From Crocinitomicaceae bacterium (GTDB lineage Bacteria; Bacteroidota; Bacteroidia; Flavobacteriales_D; Crocinitomicaceae), in assembly GCA_029252405.1 (NCBI GenBank), contig JAQXBM010000032.1, positions 1 through 64,000 on the forward strand: a stretch of 64,000 nucleotides of DNA. Reading direction: 5' to 3'. The notes under the pieces were generated by a model. It worked only from the letters and a program-made list of their open reading frames with translations. It ran no database searches and was not told the DNA's origin. The stretch's first letter is position 1, and each line of letters begins with the position of its first letter. Both the position numbers and the translations under genes were made by a program. Positions 7,052 to 14,593 of the stretch are shown here, one piece after another.

Positions 7052-7786
7052 TTATGCTTTCGAATTGGAAGTGGCAGTTACTGCTAAACCATAAACAACA
7101 AGTCCAAAACCAATTTTATTGATTGCATCACCAATGTTGTAGATAACATCCATATTTAATCCACTAAACCAACCTTCGTACCATCCTGGTGTTCCAGCCA
7201 TATAACCAAGAGGGTAAATTGCCCATCCGGCTAACACAAACCAGCAAAGTGTTTTGTGAGCGCGCAATACGGCTCCACCAGCTTGTTCTGCTAATTTTTT
7301 CGCTTCTCCCATCCAAATGATGTAGACGATTGCGAAGTAAGCAATACCAGAGATTAATCCCCACACCCATGCTTGGCTTCTGTAAACTGCCTCGCCGAAG
7401 TAGCCTGTGACTAACATTACAACAGAGAGGAAAATTAATTTCCACATTAAAGATTTTTTAGCCCCTGCAGCTTTCAGAATTAAGTAGAATTCAACACACA
7501 TCAGTGGTACTGTAAGTATCCAATCTACATATCTGAAGAATGTGGGTGATTCTTCGTGTGCCGCCCAATAGTCGCGCATGTACCAATAGTGCACGGCGGC
7601 GATAAATGTAATCAATCCAGAAACTAGAATTGATGTTCTCCACTTTTTGTCGAAAGTATTTAAGGATAAAAAGAAAAATGCGGCGGCGGCCATCATAGCC
7701 ATGCATCCTACAAAGAACGTGAAGCCCACATAGTCGTCTGTTGCCATTTTACTAACATCGGCAAGCATAATAGTTAAAGATTCCAT
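7052..7786 (-). CDS. Proteorhodopsin, light-driven proton pump
   Basis: 244 residues with seven membrane helices. Helix C reads RYVDWILTVPLMCVEFYLIL. Asp88 (proton acceptor), Thr92 and Glu99 (donor) give the DTE pattern of outward proton pumps, not the NDQ pattern of sodium pumps. Position 96, equivalent to spectral-tuning residue 105 of the green SAR86 pigment, is Met, as in green-absorbing flavobacterial pigments. His66 matches the conserved His partner of the acceptor, and Lys224 in GDAINKIGFG binds retinal. The protein acts in the inner membrane to add to proton motive force in light. It is divergent from blh, which supplies the retinal. Carotenoid precursor genes (crtE, crtB, crtI, crtY) are not in this window. 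Confidence 0.96.
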   Translation of the reverse strand: MESLTIMLADVSKMATDDYVGFTFFVGCMAMMAAAAFFFLSLNTFDKKWRTSILVSGLITFIAAVHYWYMRDYWAAHEESPTFFRYVDWILTVPLMCVEFYLILKAAGAKKSLMWKLIFLSVVMLVTGYFGEAVYRSQAWVWGLISGIAYFAIVYIIWMGEAKKLAEQAGGAVLRAHKTLCWFVLAGWAIYPLGYMAGTPGWYEGWFSGLNMDVIYNIGDAINKIGFGLVVYGLAVTATSNSKA

Positions 7787-7893
7787 AAGTTGTATTTTTT
7801 TTGTTTAACATTTATGGTTTAAAGCTAAACATTTTTTGTTTAAAAAAAGTGAAAAAAAGTTAAACAAAAAGAGATTTTGTGTATGTTTGATAT
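7787..7893. promoter_or_regulatory. Divergent control region between proteorhodopsin and blh with TTTGTTTAA repeats
   Basis: TTTGTTTAAC (7800-7809) and its inverted copy GTTAAACAAA (7859-7868) flank a third copy, TTTGTTTAAA (7835-7844). Additional GTTTAA/TAAAC words lie between them. On the minus strand TAGCTTTA (7820-7827) could be the -7 element of the rhodopsin gene. On the plus strand TATGTTTG (7882-7889) matches TAnnTTTG but lies only 4 bp before the blh GTG. The repeats could be operators; no known consensus is matched. Confidence 0.5.
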
Positions 7894-8766
7894 GTGAAGT
7901 CCTCGGTTTTTAATTTAATATCAACAGTATTTTTGCTCTGGCTAACCATTCAGATTAGGTCAGATTACGAAGTATATTTGGCCTACTTTTTTGTTTTAAC
8001 TGTTGGTATAATGCACGGAGCAAATGATGTTGCCTTGATATCGATGATTGCCAGCAAAGCCGACAAATCGCTGCATAAATATTTGATATTCTACGTAAGT
8101 TTGATCATACTAACGACTGTTGCTTTTATTGTGATGCCAATTGGAGCACTTTTCGTGTTTATTGGTTTCAGTTGTTATCATTTTGGAGAACAGCATTTTA
8201 ACGATAAAGTAAAGGAAAACAACTACTGGGCGAAGCTACTTTACACATCTTATGGCGCATTAATTTTTGGTCTACTGTTTTCATTGAATACTGAGGGAAC
8301 TTCAACGATTATCAATGAACTGACAGGCGTCACATTCTCAGCGACTCATTTCCAGAGCTTCCTTATAATAGCGGCTGCATTGACAGCGATTTCTGTTTAT
8401 ATCAATTTGAAAAATTTTGAAAGTGGAATCAACTATTTTCAGGAGTTCTTTCTGATTTTGTTGATGAGTATATTATTCGAGTTAGCCTCTTTGTTGTGGG
8501 CATTTGCTATTTATTTCGTCATCTGGCATTCAATACCATCGCTGAAGGATCAAGTTGTTGTTTTGTATGGTAAGATGAATAGATCCAGTTTCTTAAAGTA
8601 TATGAAGTCATCAATTTTAAATTGGGTCATCTCAATTACTGGACTTATTATAGTTTATTATGTTTCAACGTTTCTGAAAATTAGTTTTATCACCCTGTTT
8701 TTTGCATTTCTCGCAGCCATAACTATTCCGCATGTGATTGTAATGTTCCATTTGAATAAGAAATGA
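7894..8766 (+). CDS. blh: Beta-carotene 15,15'-dioxygenase, Brp/Blh family
   Basis: 290 residues and strongly hydrophobic, with about seven to eight membrane segments. The Brp/Blh signatures are visible: GIMHGANDVALI near residue 38 (first His of the iron centre), CYHFGEQHF near 92, WHSIPSLKDQ near 210 and PHVIVMFHL at the end. The enzyme cleaves beta-carotene into two retinal molecules, the chromophore of the divergent proteorhodopsin. The GTG at 7894 is the first usable start after an in-frame TGA at 7888-7890. With a TAnnTTTG element just upstream, the mRNA may be leaderless or very short-leadered. Confidence 0.93.
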   Translation: MKSSVFNLISTVFLLWLTIQIRSDYEVYLAYFFVLTVGIMHGANDVALISMIASKADKSLHKYLIFYVSLIILTTVAFIVMPIGALFVFIGFSCYHFGEQHFNDKVKENNYWAKLLYTSYGALIFGLLFSLNTEGTSTIINELTGVTFSATHFQSFLIIAAALTAISVYINLKNFESGINYFQEFFLILLMSILFELASLLWAFAIYFVIWHSIPSLKDQVVVLYGKMNRSSFLKYMKSSILNWVISITGLIIVYYVSTFLKISFITLFFAFLAAITIPHVIVMFHLNKK

Positions 8767-8853
8767 TTGATTTTGCAGTCGTTTGGTGCTGATCAAATTA
8801 AACTCAACTTTAAAATCAACCTTGTTAAAGAGCCGCGGGTTGTGTAGCTTTAA

Positions 8854-9357
8854 CGGTTACATCGATTCAAGAAAACTACAGCATTGAAAACAGTTAACAT
8901 CAAGAAAGGCGAAATACTGCAGCACAAGGGCGGATTAAATTCCAAGATTTATATTGTGAAATAGGGACTGCTGCGAAGCTACACCATCGACGATGAAGGG
9001 AAAGAACACATTTACGTGTTTGCTCCGGAAAAGTGGACGATGAGCGATAGCGCGCAACCCGATGAACCCAACGAGCTATTTATTGATGCCTTGGAAGATT
9101 CGGTCGTTACTGTTTTAGATAAGAACCTCTATGAAGATGATTTTGATAGAAAAGCAATCATAAAACGGCTTGGAGTACTTCAAAAAAGAATCATTATGCT
9201 GATGAGTGCTTCTGCCATAAAACGCTACGAACATTTTGTTGAAACCTACCCCAATATTGTTCAAAGAGTGCCGCAAAGAATGATCGCCTCTTATCTCGGA
9301 GTAACACCTGAAACCCTCAGCGCAGCGAAAAAGAATGCGCTCAAGAAAAGCAAATAG
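8854..9357 (+). pseudogene. Crp/Fnr-family regulator remnant with in-frame amber stop
   Basis: A single frame from about 8854 to TAG 9355-9357 encodes a cyclic-nucleotide-binding-like fold. It reads LKTVNIKKGEILQHKGGLNSK, then IYIVK, TAG at 8962-8964, and GLLRSYTIDDEGKEHIYVFAPEKW, and ends in a helix-turn-helix (QRMIASYLGVTPETLSAAKK). Only the 9016-9357 part is free of stops. About 20 N-terminal residues expected in the family, with a start codon, are also missing. The amber sits where relatives have Lys or Gln, so a single substitution explains it. It lies upstream of the pirin and FMN reductase genes, which share an operator-like palindrome and may have been its targets. Confidence 0.7.
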
Positions 9358-9362
9358 TCGAT

Positions 9363-9381
9363 TTCTTATGAAATCATAATG
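9363..9381. promoter_or_regulatory. Shared 19-bp operator-like element, copy 1 (pirin)
   Basis: TTCTTATGAAATCATAATG, containing the palindrome TTATGA-AA-TCATAA, lies 66 bp (start to start) before the pirin ATG. An identical copy lies at 10315-10333. Confidence 0.65.
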
Positions 9382-9428
9382 CACAGCCTTCATACCTTAT
9401 TGATCTTTGTCATAGATGTACAACTGAG

Positions 9429-10295
9429 ATGAAAGAACATAAGATTATAGATAAGATAGTTTCCGCGAAGTCGGTGAAAATGGGGTCGGATTTATTGAAA
9501 CAACTGCTTCCTTATGAGGCAATAGATCAAATCGATCCTTTTTTACTCATTCAGCACGGAGCCGGACAATTAAAGGGGAATACACATCCTAAAAATGTGG
9601 GCGTAGGTCCTCATCCGCACAGAGGATTTTCACCAGTAACGTTTGTATTTAAGGGCAGCGTACACCACAGAGATTCCGCCTACAACAGCGGTGTAGTAGA
9701 TGCAGGAGGTACGCAGTGGATGCATGCAGGAAGTGGCATAATTCATAGCGAAAGACCTGGAAAAGAGTTCGCAGAGAGCGGCGGAGAAAATGAGTTTATT
9801 CAGTTTTGGGTGAATTCACCAGCCAAGAACAAGATGGATGCTCCGAGCTACCAAGCGATTTGGAAAGAAGAAACTCCAGTAGTTACCAAAGATGCAGCTG
9901 AGATAGCTGTTGTGGCAGGCGATTTCGAGGGGACAGTTGGACCTGCAAATACCTTAACACCACAAACCCTCCTGCGAATCAACGCGGAAAAAGGAGTGGA
10001 TTTTTCATTTGAGATTCCACAAGAATTTAATTGCTTGATTTATCTGCTTGACGGTGAACTTGAAATCAACGATCAACAAGTGCGCGCAGAGCAAATGATT
10101 TACTTTGAACGCAAAGGAGAGGTCATTCGCATAAAGGCTGCTGAGAATGCACGCGCCATGCTTTTGTCTGGAGAACCAATCGGTGAGTCAGTTTCTTCTT
10201 ATGGACCCTTCGTGATGAATACTCAAACGGAAATTATGGAAGCGCTGAGAGATAGTCAAGCAGGCAAGATGGGTGTACTTATTGAGCAATTCTAA
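9429..10295 (+). CDS. Pirin family protein
   Basis: 288 residues of bicupin type. The N-terminal cupin has the metal-binding motif HPHRGFSPVTFVF (two His) and HHRDSAYNSGVVDAGGTQWMHAGSGIIHSE, with the later His and Glu ligands. The C-terminal cupin follows (ELEINDQQVRAEQMIYF). Bacterial pirins bind iron or another metal, and some have quercetin 2,3-dioxygenase activity; their physiological role is often redox or electrophile stress. Cytoplasmic. It is preceded by the 19-bp element shared with the FMN reductase gene downstream. Normal length, no defects seen. Confidence 0.92.
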   Translation: MKEHKIIDKIVSAKSVKMGSDLLKQLLPYEAIDQIDPFLLIQHGAGQLKGNTHPKNVGVGPHPHRGFSPVTFVFKGSVHHRDSAYNSGVVDAGGTQWMHAGSGIIHSERPGKEFAESGGENEFIQFWVNSPAKNKMDAPSYQAIWKEETPVVTKDAAEIAVVAGDFEGTVGPANTLTPQTLLRINAEKGVDFSFEIPQEFNCLIYLLDGELEINDQQVRAEQMIYFERKGEVIRIKAAENARAMLLSGEPIGESVSSYGPFVMNTQTEIMEALRDSQAGKMGVLIEQF

Positions 10296-10314
10296 TTCAG
10301 GAAGGAAGAATCAC

Positions 10315-10333
10315 TTCTTATGAAATCATAATG
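10315..10333. promoter_or_regulatory. Shared 19-bp operator-like element, copy 2 (FMN reductase)
   Basis: Identical to 9363-9381, and 67 bp before the ATG at 10382. A TACGTTGT element at 10360-10367 may be the -7 box. Confidence 0.65.
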
Positions 10334-10381
10334 TTATTAACCACTGAACGAAAGAAATTTACGTTGTAAAACAGAAAAATT

Positions 10382-10936
10382 ATGCCGAAAAATATTATCG
10401 CCTTTGGAGCTTCAAACAGCAAACAATCCATTAACCAGCAATTCGCGCAATTTGCGGCGAGCGAACTAGAGAATGTAGAAACCGTAATTCTTGACTTGAA
10501 CAACTTTGAGTTGCCTTTGTATTCTATTGATTTAGAAAAGGAGTCGGGAATTCCGAGCAACGCAACCAGGTTTTCGGAGTTCATCAAAAATTCCGATGGT
10601 GTGATCATCTCGCTTGCAGAACACAACGGTTTACACACATCCGTTTTTAAGAACCTCTGGGATTGGTTGTCGAGAATTCCATCAGAAAAACCCATGAACA
10701 TCTGGGATAACAAAGCAATGTTCTTGTTGTCAACCAGTCCAAGCAAACGACCAAGTAGCAACGTGAGAAGGGTGTCGAAAGAATTGTTTCCACATTTCGG
10801 AGCAAACATTGTCGCTGATTTTCACTTGCCTTCATTCAATCACTTTTTCAAAGATGGAGAGATTAGTGAACCAGAGCAGAAGGAGTTATTCAATCAGGAA
10901 AAAATCAAATTTCAAACATATTTAAACAACAACTAG
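10382..10936 (+). CDS. NADPH-dependent FMN reductase family protein
   Basis: 184 residues with a flavodoxin-like fold. The phosphate-binding loop FGASNSKQSINQQFA is at residues 8-22, VILDLNNFELPLYSIDLE near 37-54, and the flavin/dimer motif GVIISLAEHNGLHTSVFKNLWDW near 79-101. These proteins reduce FMN, quinones, azo compounds or chromate with NAD(P)H in the cytoplasm. It shares an upstream element with pirin and runs directly into the next membrane-protein gene (1-nt gap), so it likely belongs to an electrophile or oxidative-stress group. Substrate is unknown. Confidence 0.88.
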   Translation: MPKNIIAFGASNSKQSINQQFAQFAASELENVETVILDLNNFELPLYSIDLEKESGIPSNATRFSEFIKNSDGVIISLAEHNGLHTSVFKNLWDWLSRIPSEKPMNIWDNKAMFLLSTSPSKRPSSNVRRVSKELFPHFGANIVADFHLPSFNHFFKDGEISEPEQKELFNQEKIKFQTYLNNN

Positions 10937-10937
10937 C

Positions 10938-11388
10938 ATGAAAAACCTATCAGTATTGGTGAAGGTATCGGCCGTTTTATGGATCATTTGGGGGGCTCGT
11001 GCACATTCTTGCAGGAGTGCTGACGATGAAAGGAATACTCACCAAAGACATTTCTGCGTCCGTGGCTGGAATTTCAGGTGCAATTGAACCAAGTACATTA
11101 AAAGCTGATTATCCAGATGCATCAGAAGCAATCATTGGACAACATGGATTCAACCTATTTTGGATCGGAGTAGTCACGCTTAATTCCGGATTCTTCGTTT
11201 GGAAAGGAAACAAAAATGCAATTTTCTTAGCGGCCATTACTGGTGGCTTGGCAGATTTGGGGTACTTCCTATTTATGGATTTAGGAGGATATGTGAATTT
11301 CATGCCGGGAACATTAATGACAATCGTTTCGGCACTCGCGATAATTGCGAGTTTCTACTATTATTTCAAACAACGCAGTTTGAATTAA
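10938..11388 (+). pseudogene. Small integral membrane protein, frameshifted at a G6 run
   Basis: ATG at 10938 directly follows the FMN reductase stop and encodes MKNLSVLVKVSAVLWIIWG. The frame then breaks at GGGGGG, 10990-10995. With five Gs the sequence would continue LVHILAGVLTMKGILTKD and run on to TAA 11386-11388 as a 149-residue protein with four membrane helices. The downstream part alone is open from GTG 10999. This may be a true mutation, a phase-variable homopolymer or a sequencing error. The family resembles small DoxX-neighbour membrane proteins, but no function is assigned. Confidence 0.7.
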
Positions 11389-11412
11389 TTTTGGAAGAGC
11401 CCAAAAGAAAAA

Positions 11413-11440
11413 AACGGAATCGAGTCTCCTCGGTTCCGTT
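11413..11440 (+). terminator. Rho-independent terminator after the FMN reductase/membrane protein operon
   Basis: The stem AACGGAA-t-CGAG pairs with CTCG-g-TTCCGTT and is followed by CCTTTTCTCT. It lies 25 bp after the stop at 11388. Confidence 0.75.
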
Positions 11441-11458
11441 CCTTTTCTCTCCATAATA

Positions 11459-11671
11459 TTGATTCTAATTGCTTGTTCCGAAGGATCAAATCACGAAGAA
11501 AGTAGTGAACATGATCAAAACAAACACATTGAAGAACATCTTGAGGGTGCAAAGTATAAACACAAAATTGCCATTGATCAAGTGGTTTCGGAATTGAAAG
11601 CAGCTGGGTACACCAGTTTTGATGTAAATGTGAATTTGTTGGAGTATCAATATATTATTAGAGCGAAATAA
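11459..11671 (+). CDS. Small putative lipoprotein without a clear start codon
   Basis: From TTG 11459 the frame encodes 70 residues beginning ILIACSEGSNHEE, a lipobox-like LIAC followed by an acidic/His-rich linker and a compact domain (IAIDQVVSELKAAGYTSFDVN). In-frame codons upstream add a hydrophobic stretch, SVPFLFSIILILIAC, which would complete a lipoprotein signal peptide. There is no ATG, GTG or TTG in that stretch, and it overlaps the terminator stem. The gene has probably lost its start region or uses a rare start; it may be inactive. Confidence 0.4.
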   Translation: MILIACSEGSNHEESSEHDQNKHIEEHLEGAKYKHKIAIDQVVSELKAAGYTSFDVNVNLLEYQYIIRAK

Positions 11672-11734
11672 GTCCCTTATCTAAATACGGAGTGTTCTAA
11701 ATGAGTACATTGGTGTTCCAAAAATGAGAATCCT

Positions 11735-13126
11735 ATGGGCCTATTTGACTTTTTAAAGAACAAGAAAATCGATCCTGCGAAAGCGGAGAACACAAAGCCA
11801 AGCGAACCAAAGAAGCAGAGCGCAAAGCCAGCAGAATCAAGAAGTGATTTGTTTGTCTCCATAAATAAGTACAGCGAATACATCGTTCAGTATATTGGAA
11901 TGCAGTCTCAAGGGAATTATGCGCCGATATCTGCGTATGAAAAATCGAATGGAGAAATTATTGGCTTTCTCTACGTTTTTGGCGAAGATGCCTCGTATTC
12001 TCTCTCGTCTGAACAAGCTATCGATGGTATGGAAAAGCAATTCGGCGAACAGATGAAAAGTGGAGAAATTCTCTCTTACGTTATTCTTTATCATTCTCAA
12101 TTTGACGATAACGAAAACCATACTATAGCAAATAGTGACGAAGAACTCAAGGCGATATCTGTGATTTATAATTTTGCTGATGGGCAGGAAGGTAAAATTG
12201 GATTGCCGTATAAATTTGAGGGCGATCAGGTCGAGTATAAAGGCTTTAACAAAATTTCTCCTCAAGAGAATGACATCATATTTAATACGAAGACAGTTCA
12301 GGGCAAGGACTATTTTCAGCATCGAGAAACGATAGTTCCTCCAAGTTCAGAAAACGAAATCGGGATCACGATTAAAAAGTCGAATACACTCGGATTAGGC
12401 AATACTTGGAGCGGTATTTTTGGCTTCGAAACATTTGGGAAGCCCAATGGAGGGGATATTCTAAATCAATACTTCGCAGCTGCAATAGTAAAAGAGCCAG
12501 TTATCAAAAGAGGGGATGTCTCTGTTTCAGAAATTGACTTCAAAGACGTCCTATTCAAGGCAATAACTCTCAGAGAAAATCCAATTTCGCTTTTACCAGA
12601 GGTGAAAACTTCTTACCAATTGAGTTTCGAAACAAAAGATATAACGGAATGGGAAAACGTGAACAATCTCGAAGCGATTGTTTCAGGGAAAGGGAGAGAC
12701 ACTTTTGGTCTCTGGTATTTCGCCACGGATTATGCAGAAAACAGAGAGAGATATTTGACGCAAAAGAATCTGAATGTAAACATCAGCGGAATAGCCTTCG
12801 TGTTGGATATTCATACGAATGATGAACCGGAAGGCGAAGTGAAGTATAGCAATGATTTCACAATGTATATGCCAAATAACGATTTGCCAAACTATGGCTG
12901 TTTCGATTTTATTGGTGAGTTGATCAGCTTTTCTGAAAGTAGAGTGCTTGAAAACGATGAGATAGAAGGTTATCTAATAAACGTCAAGCTCATCACGAAT
13001 GAAGAGGACAAAGGTTTCTTTACAATAGACATCTTTGTAGCAAAAGAAAACATGCGATTCTCGGAACTTGTTGTGGGAATGAAACTGACCGGAATGTTCC
13101 AAATGCAGGGGCGCATTGTTGATTAA
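11735..13126 (+). CDS. Unrecognised 463-residue cytoplasmic protein
   Basis: No signal peptide or membrane segment is present. The N-terminus MGLFDFLKNKK is followed by a Lys/Pro/Glu-rich linker to about residue 35. Then comes a mixed alpha/beta domain (YAPISAYEKSNGEIIGFLYVFGEDASYSLS, residues 62-91), and later domains with IIFNTKTVQGKDYF and LGLGNTWSGIFGFETFG. A final OB-like segment (CFDFIGELISFSESRVLENDEIEGYLINVKL) is followed by VGMKLTGMFQMQGRI. The start MGLFDFLKNK is typical of Bacteroidota cytosolic proteins of unknown function. It stands alone. No function is offered. Confidence 0.6.
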   Translation: MGLFDFLKNKKIDPAKAENTKPSEPKKQSAKPAESRSDLFVSINKYSEYIVQYIGMQSQGNYAPISAYEKSNGEIIGFLYVFGEDASYSLSSEQAIDGMEKQFGEQMKSGEILSYVILYHSQFDDNENHTIANSDEELKAISVIYNFADGQEGKIGLPYKFEGDQVEYKGFNKISPQENDIIFNTKTVQGKDYFQHRETIVPPSSENEIGITIKKSNTLGLGNTWSGIFGFETFGKPNGGDILNQYFAAAIVKEPVIKRGDVSVSEIDFKDVLFKAITLRENPISLLPEVKTSYQLSFETKDITEWENVNNLEAIVSGKGRDTFGLWYFATDYAENRERYLTQKNLNVNISGIAFVLDIHTNDEPEGEVKYSNDFTMYMPNNDLPNYGCFDFIGELISFSESRVLENDEIEGYLINVKLITNEEDKGFFTIDIFVAKENMRFSELVVGMKLTGMFQMQGRIVD

Positions 13127-13454
13127 ACATTCGGCAGTGTCGTAGGCGATTAGTGAAACCCTCTATCAAAAAGTACTAATTCATTCCAAACGGTCAGGGT
13201 ACTTCAATTCTTTAGTAATGAAGAACTAAATTCATCCGTTATGTTTAATAAGCTGATGATGCATTCTAATCAGACTGCTGACTGATGATCGAGTTGATTA
13301 ACTTCGCTACATTCGCGAGTTTTAATAACAAGAAAATAACAGTAATAATTTCATAGCTGTACCAACCGATTGAATTCGAGAAACGTTTGGATGTCAAGAT
13401 GAATGAAATAAAACCTTGTTTTTTTCGTCTTTAGTTGAAAATTGAATAGAATAC
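13127..13454. other. Intergenic region, nothing firm
   Basis: 328 bp between two + strand genes. AT-rich, with no open frame longer than a few dozen codons. The last 60 bases (TTGTTTTTTTCGTCTTTAGTTG) presumably contain the promoter for the lipoprotein at 13455, but no exact TAnnTTTG is present. Confidence 0.4.
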
Positions 13455-14219
13455 ATGAAAAAATTACTCATCATCACCCTTGCGATCTTTTCGCTTTACG
13501 CTTGTACGAAGAAGGAACTTACTCCACACGGAAGTTTCGGACTCCAGGCGTACCTCGATATGAAATCGACAGGTGAAACGGAGAACTTAATCGCTTGTGC
13601 CGGCGGAACATCAACGACCTTTGTTGGGGATGCAGAAAATCCCATTTCGGTTTTCTTTTATGTTGAGGAAGGGGCAACAAATTTCCAATACTTTGAAACG
13701 AATTCTGTCAATATCGATCCAAGCGATTACAATTTGTATTATCCAAAGGAGTACGAAATGACGGTGTTATTCAAAGGAATCATGCGAAAATTCAATCATC
13801 CTGCTCTATCTGATGAGCGTTGGGGGATTGTGACTTATGAGTTAGATGGAAAAGTGCACATGTGTAACCCAATTCGCATAAAAGCGGCTGCTGAACCTAC
13901 TGAAGATATCACGGCAATTGTAAACATCATGGAAACGGGAGTCCATCCTGAATTCGATTGGTCATTTGAGAGTGAACCCAACAATGTCATTTACTTCAGC
14001 ATTGTTTCCGATCAGGACGATAACTTGATTAGTGGAACATACACAACAGATAAATTCTGGACCTTCTATGATTTATCAAACGTGGTATTGAATGTCACTC
14101 CGAATCCTTATCCAGCTCCAGAATTATCCCCTGATAGCGAATACAATTACGCCCTAATGGGAGTTTCAGACGATAACTGGATTCACACCTTTGCTTCGAA
14201 GTCGTTTCGCACGAACTAG
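13455..14219 (+). CDS. Secreted lipoprotein of unknown function
   Basis: 254 residues. The signal peptide MKKLLIITLAIFSLYAC is of type II, with the lipidated Cys at 17. The mature protein starts TKKELTPHGSFGLQAYLDMKSTGE. A patterned stretch (IACAGGTSTTFVGDAENPISVFFYVEEGATNFQYFET) suggests a beta-sandwich. The second half (NSPNPYPAPELSPDSEYNYALMGVSDDNWIHTFASKSF-like, residues about 215-254) looks like a fibronectin/Ig-type end. Expected at the cell envelope. No family is recognised. Confidence 0.55.
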   Translation: MKKLLIITLAIFSLYACTKKELTPHGSFGLQAYLDMKSTGETENLIACAGGTSTTFVGDAENPISVFFYVEEGATNFQYFETNSVNIDPSDYNLYYPKEYEMTVLFKGIMRKFNHPALSDERWGIVTYELDGKVHMCNPIRIKAAAEPTEDITAIVNIMETGVHPEFDWSFESEPNNVIYFSIVSDQDDNLISGTYTTDKFWTFYDLSNVVLNVTPNPYPAPELSPDSEYNYALMGVSDDNWIHTFASKSFRTN

Positions 14220-14289
14220 ATCTTCTAGAATAACCATATCCCAACGATTTATTTTTGATTGATTCATAAACGTGAACTCTCAACGCGAG

Positions 14290-14400
14290 ATCGCGCCTAT
14301 TTTCAAGACAAGTTGCAGCGAGTTAGATGACGGGCACCATTCGTTAGCGCGCAGCGATCCACGAAATGGTCGTCATATTCGAGTGGAAATGCAGTTGAGA
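14290..14400. repeat. GC-rich imperfect palindrome in AT-rich spacer
   Basis: GATGACGGGCACCATTCGT (14326-14344) pairs imperfectly with ACGAAATGGTCGTCAT (14361-14376) around a GC-rich loop, TAGCGCGCAGCGATCC. Composition is clearly more GC-rich than the surroundings, suggesting an inserted or structured element. Confidence 0.45.
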
Positions 14401-14423
14401 AAATCAGCGCAAGGGCGTTTTTG

Positions 14424-14453
14424 AACACTTTTTTCGACCGTAAAAAAAGTGTT
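14424..14453 (+). terminator. Hairpin AACACTTTTTT / AAAAAAGTGTT
   Basis: A perfect 11-bp stem with an eight-base loop lies in the convergent spacer. It could serve as a structural stop for the + strand lipoprotein gene, though it is about 200 bp beyond its end. Confidence 0.4.
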
Positions 14454-14544
14454 GAAGAATAAATGAACCAAATGACTCAACCAACTAACATTAATTGCTC
14501 TATAAGCAAGTCACCAAATAGGAAGAAATAAGATTACAAAAAAA

Positions 14545-14572
14545 GCGGCCTGGATCTCTACCTCCAAGCCGC
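14545..14572 (-). terminator. Terminator of sppA
   Basis: The stem GCGGCCTGGA pairs with TCCAAGCCGC (one mismatch). On the minus strand it is followed by a T-run (the A-run at 14537-14544), 22 bp past the sppA stop. Confidence 0.8.
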
Positions 14573-14593
14573 CTACGAATCTGTGTGCTAAAT

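Noticed and set aside
14424-14453. Hairpin AACACTTTTTT as a CRISPR-like or mobile-element end
   Set aside because: It is a single copy with no direct-repeat array or target-site duplication; kept only as a terminator-like hairpin.
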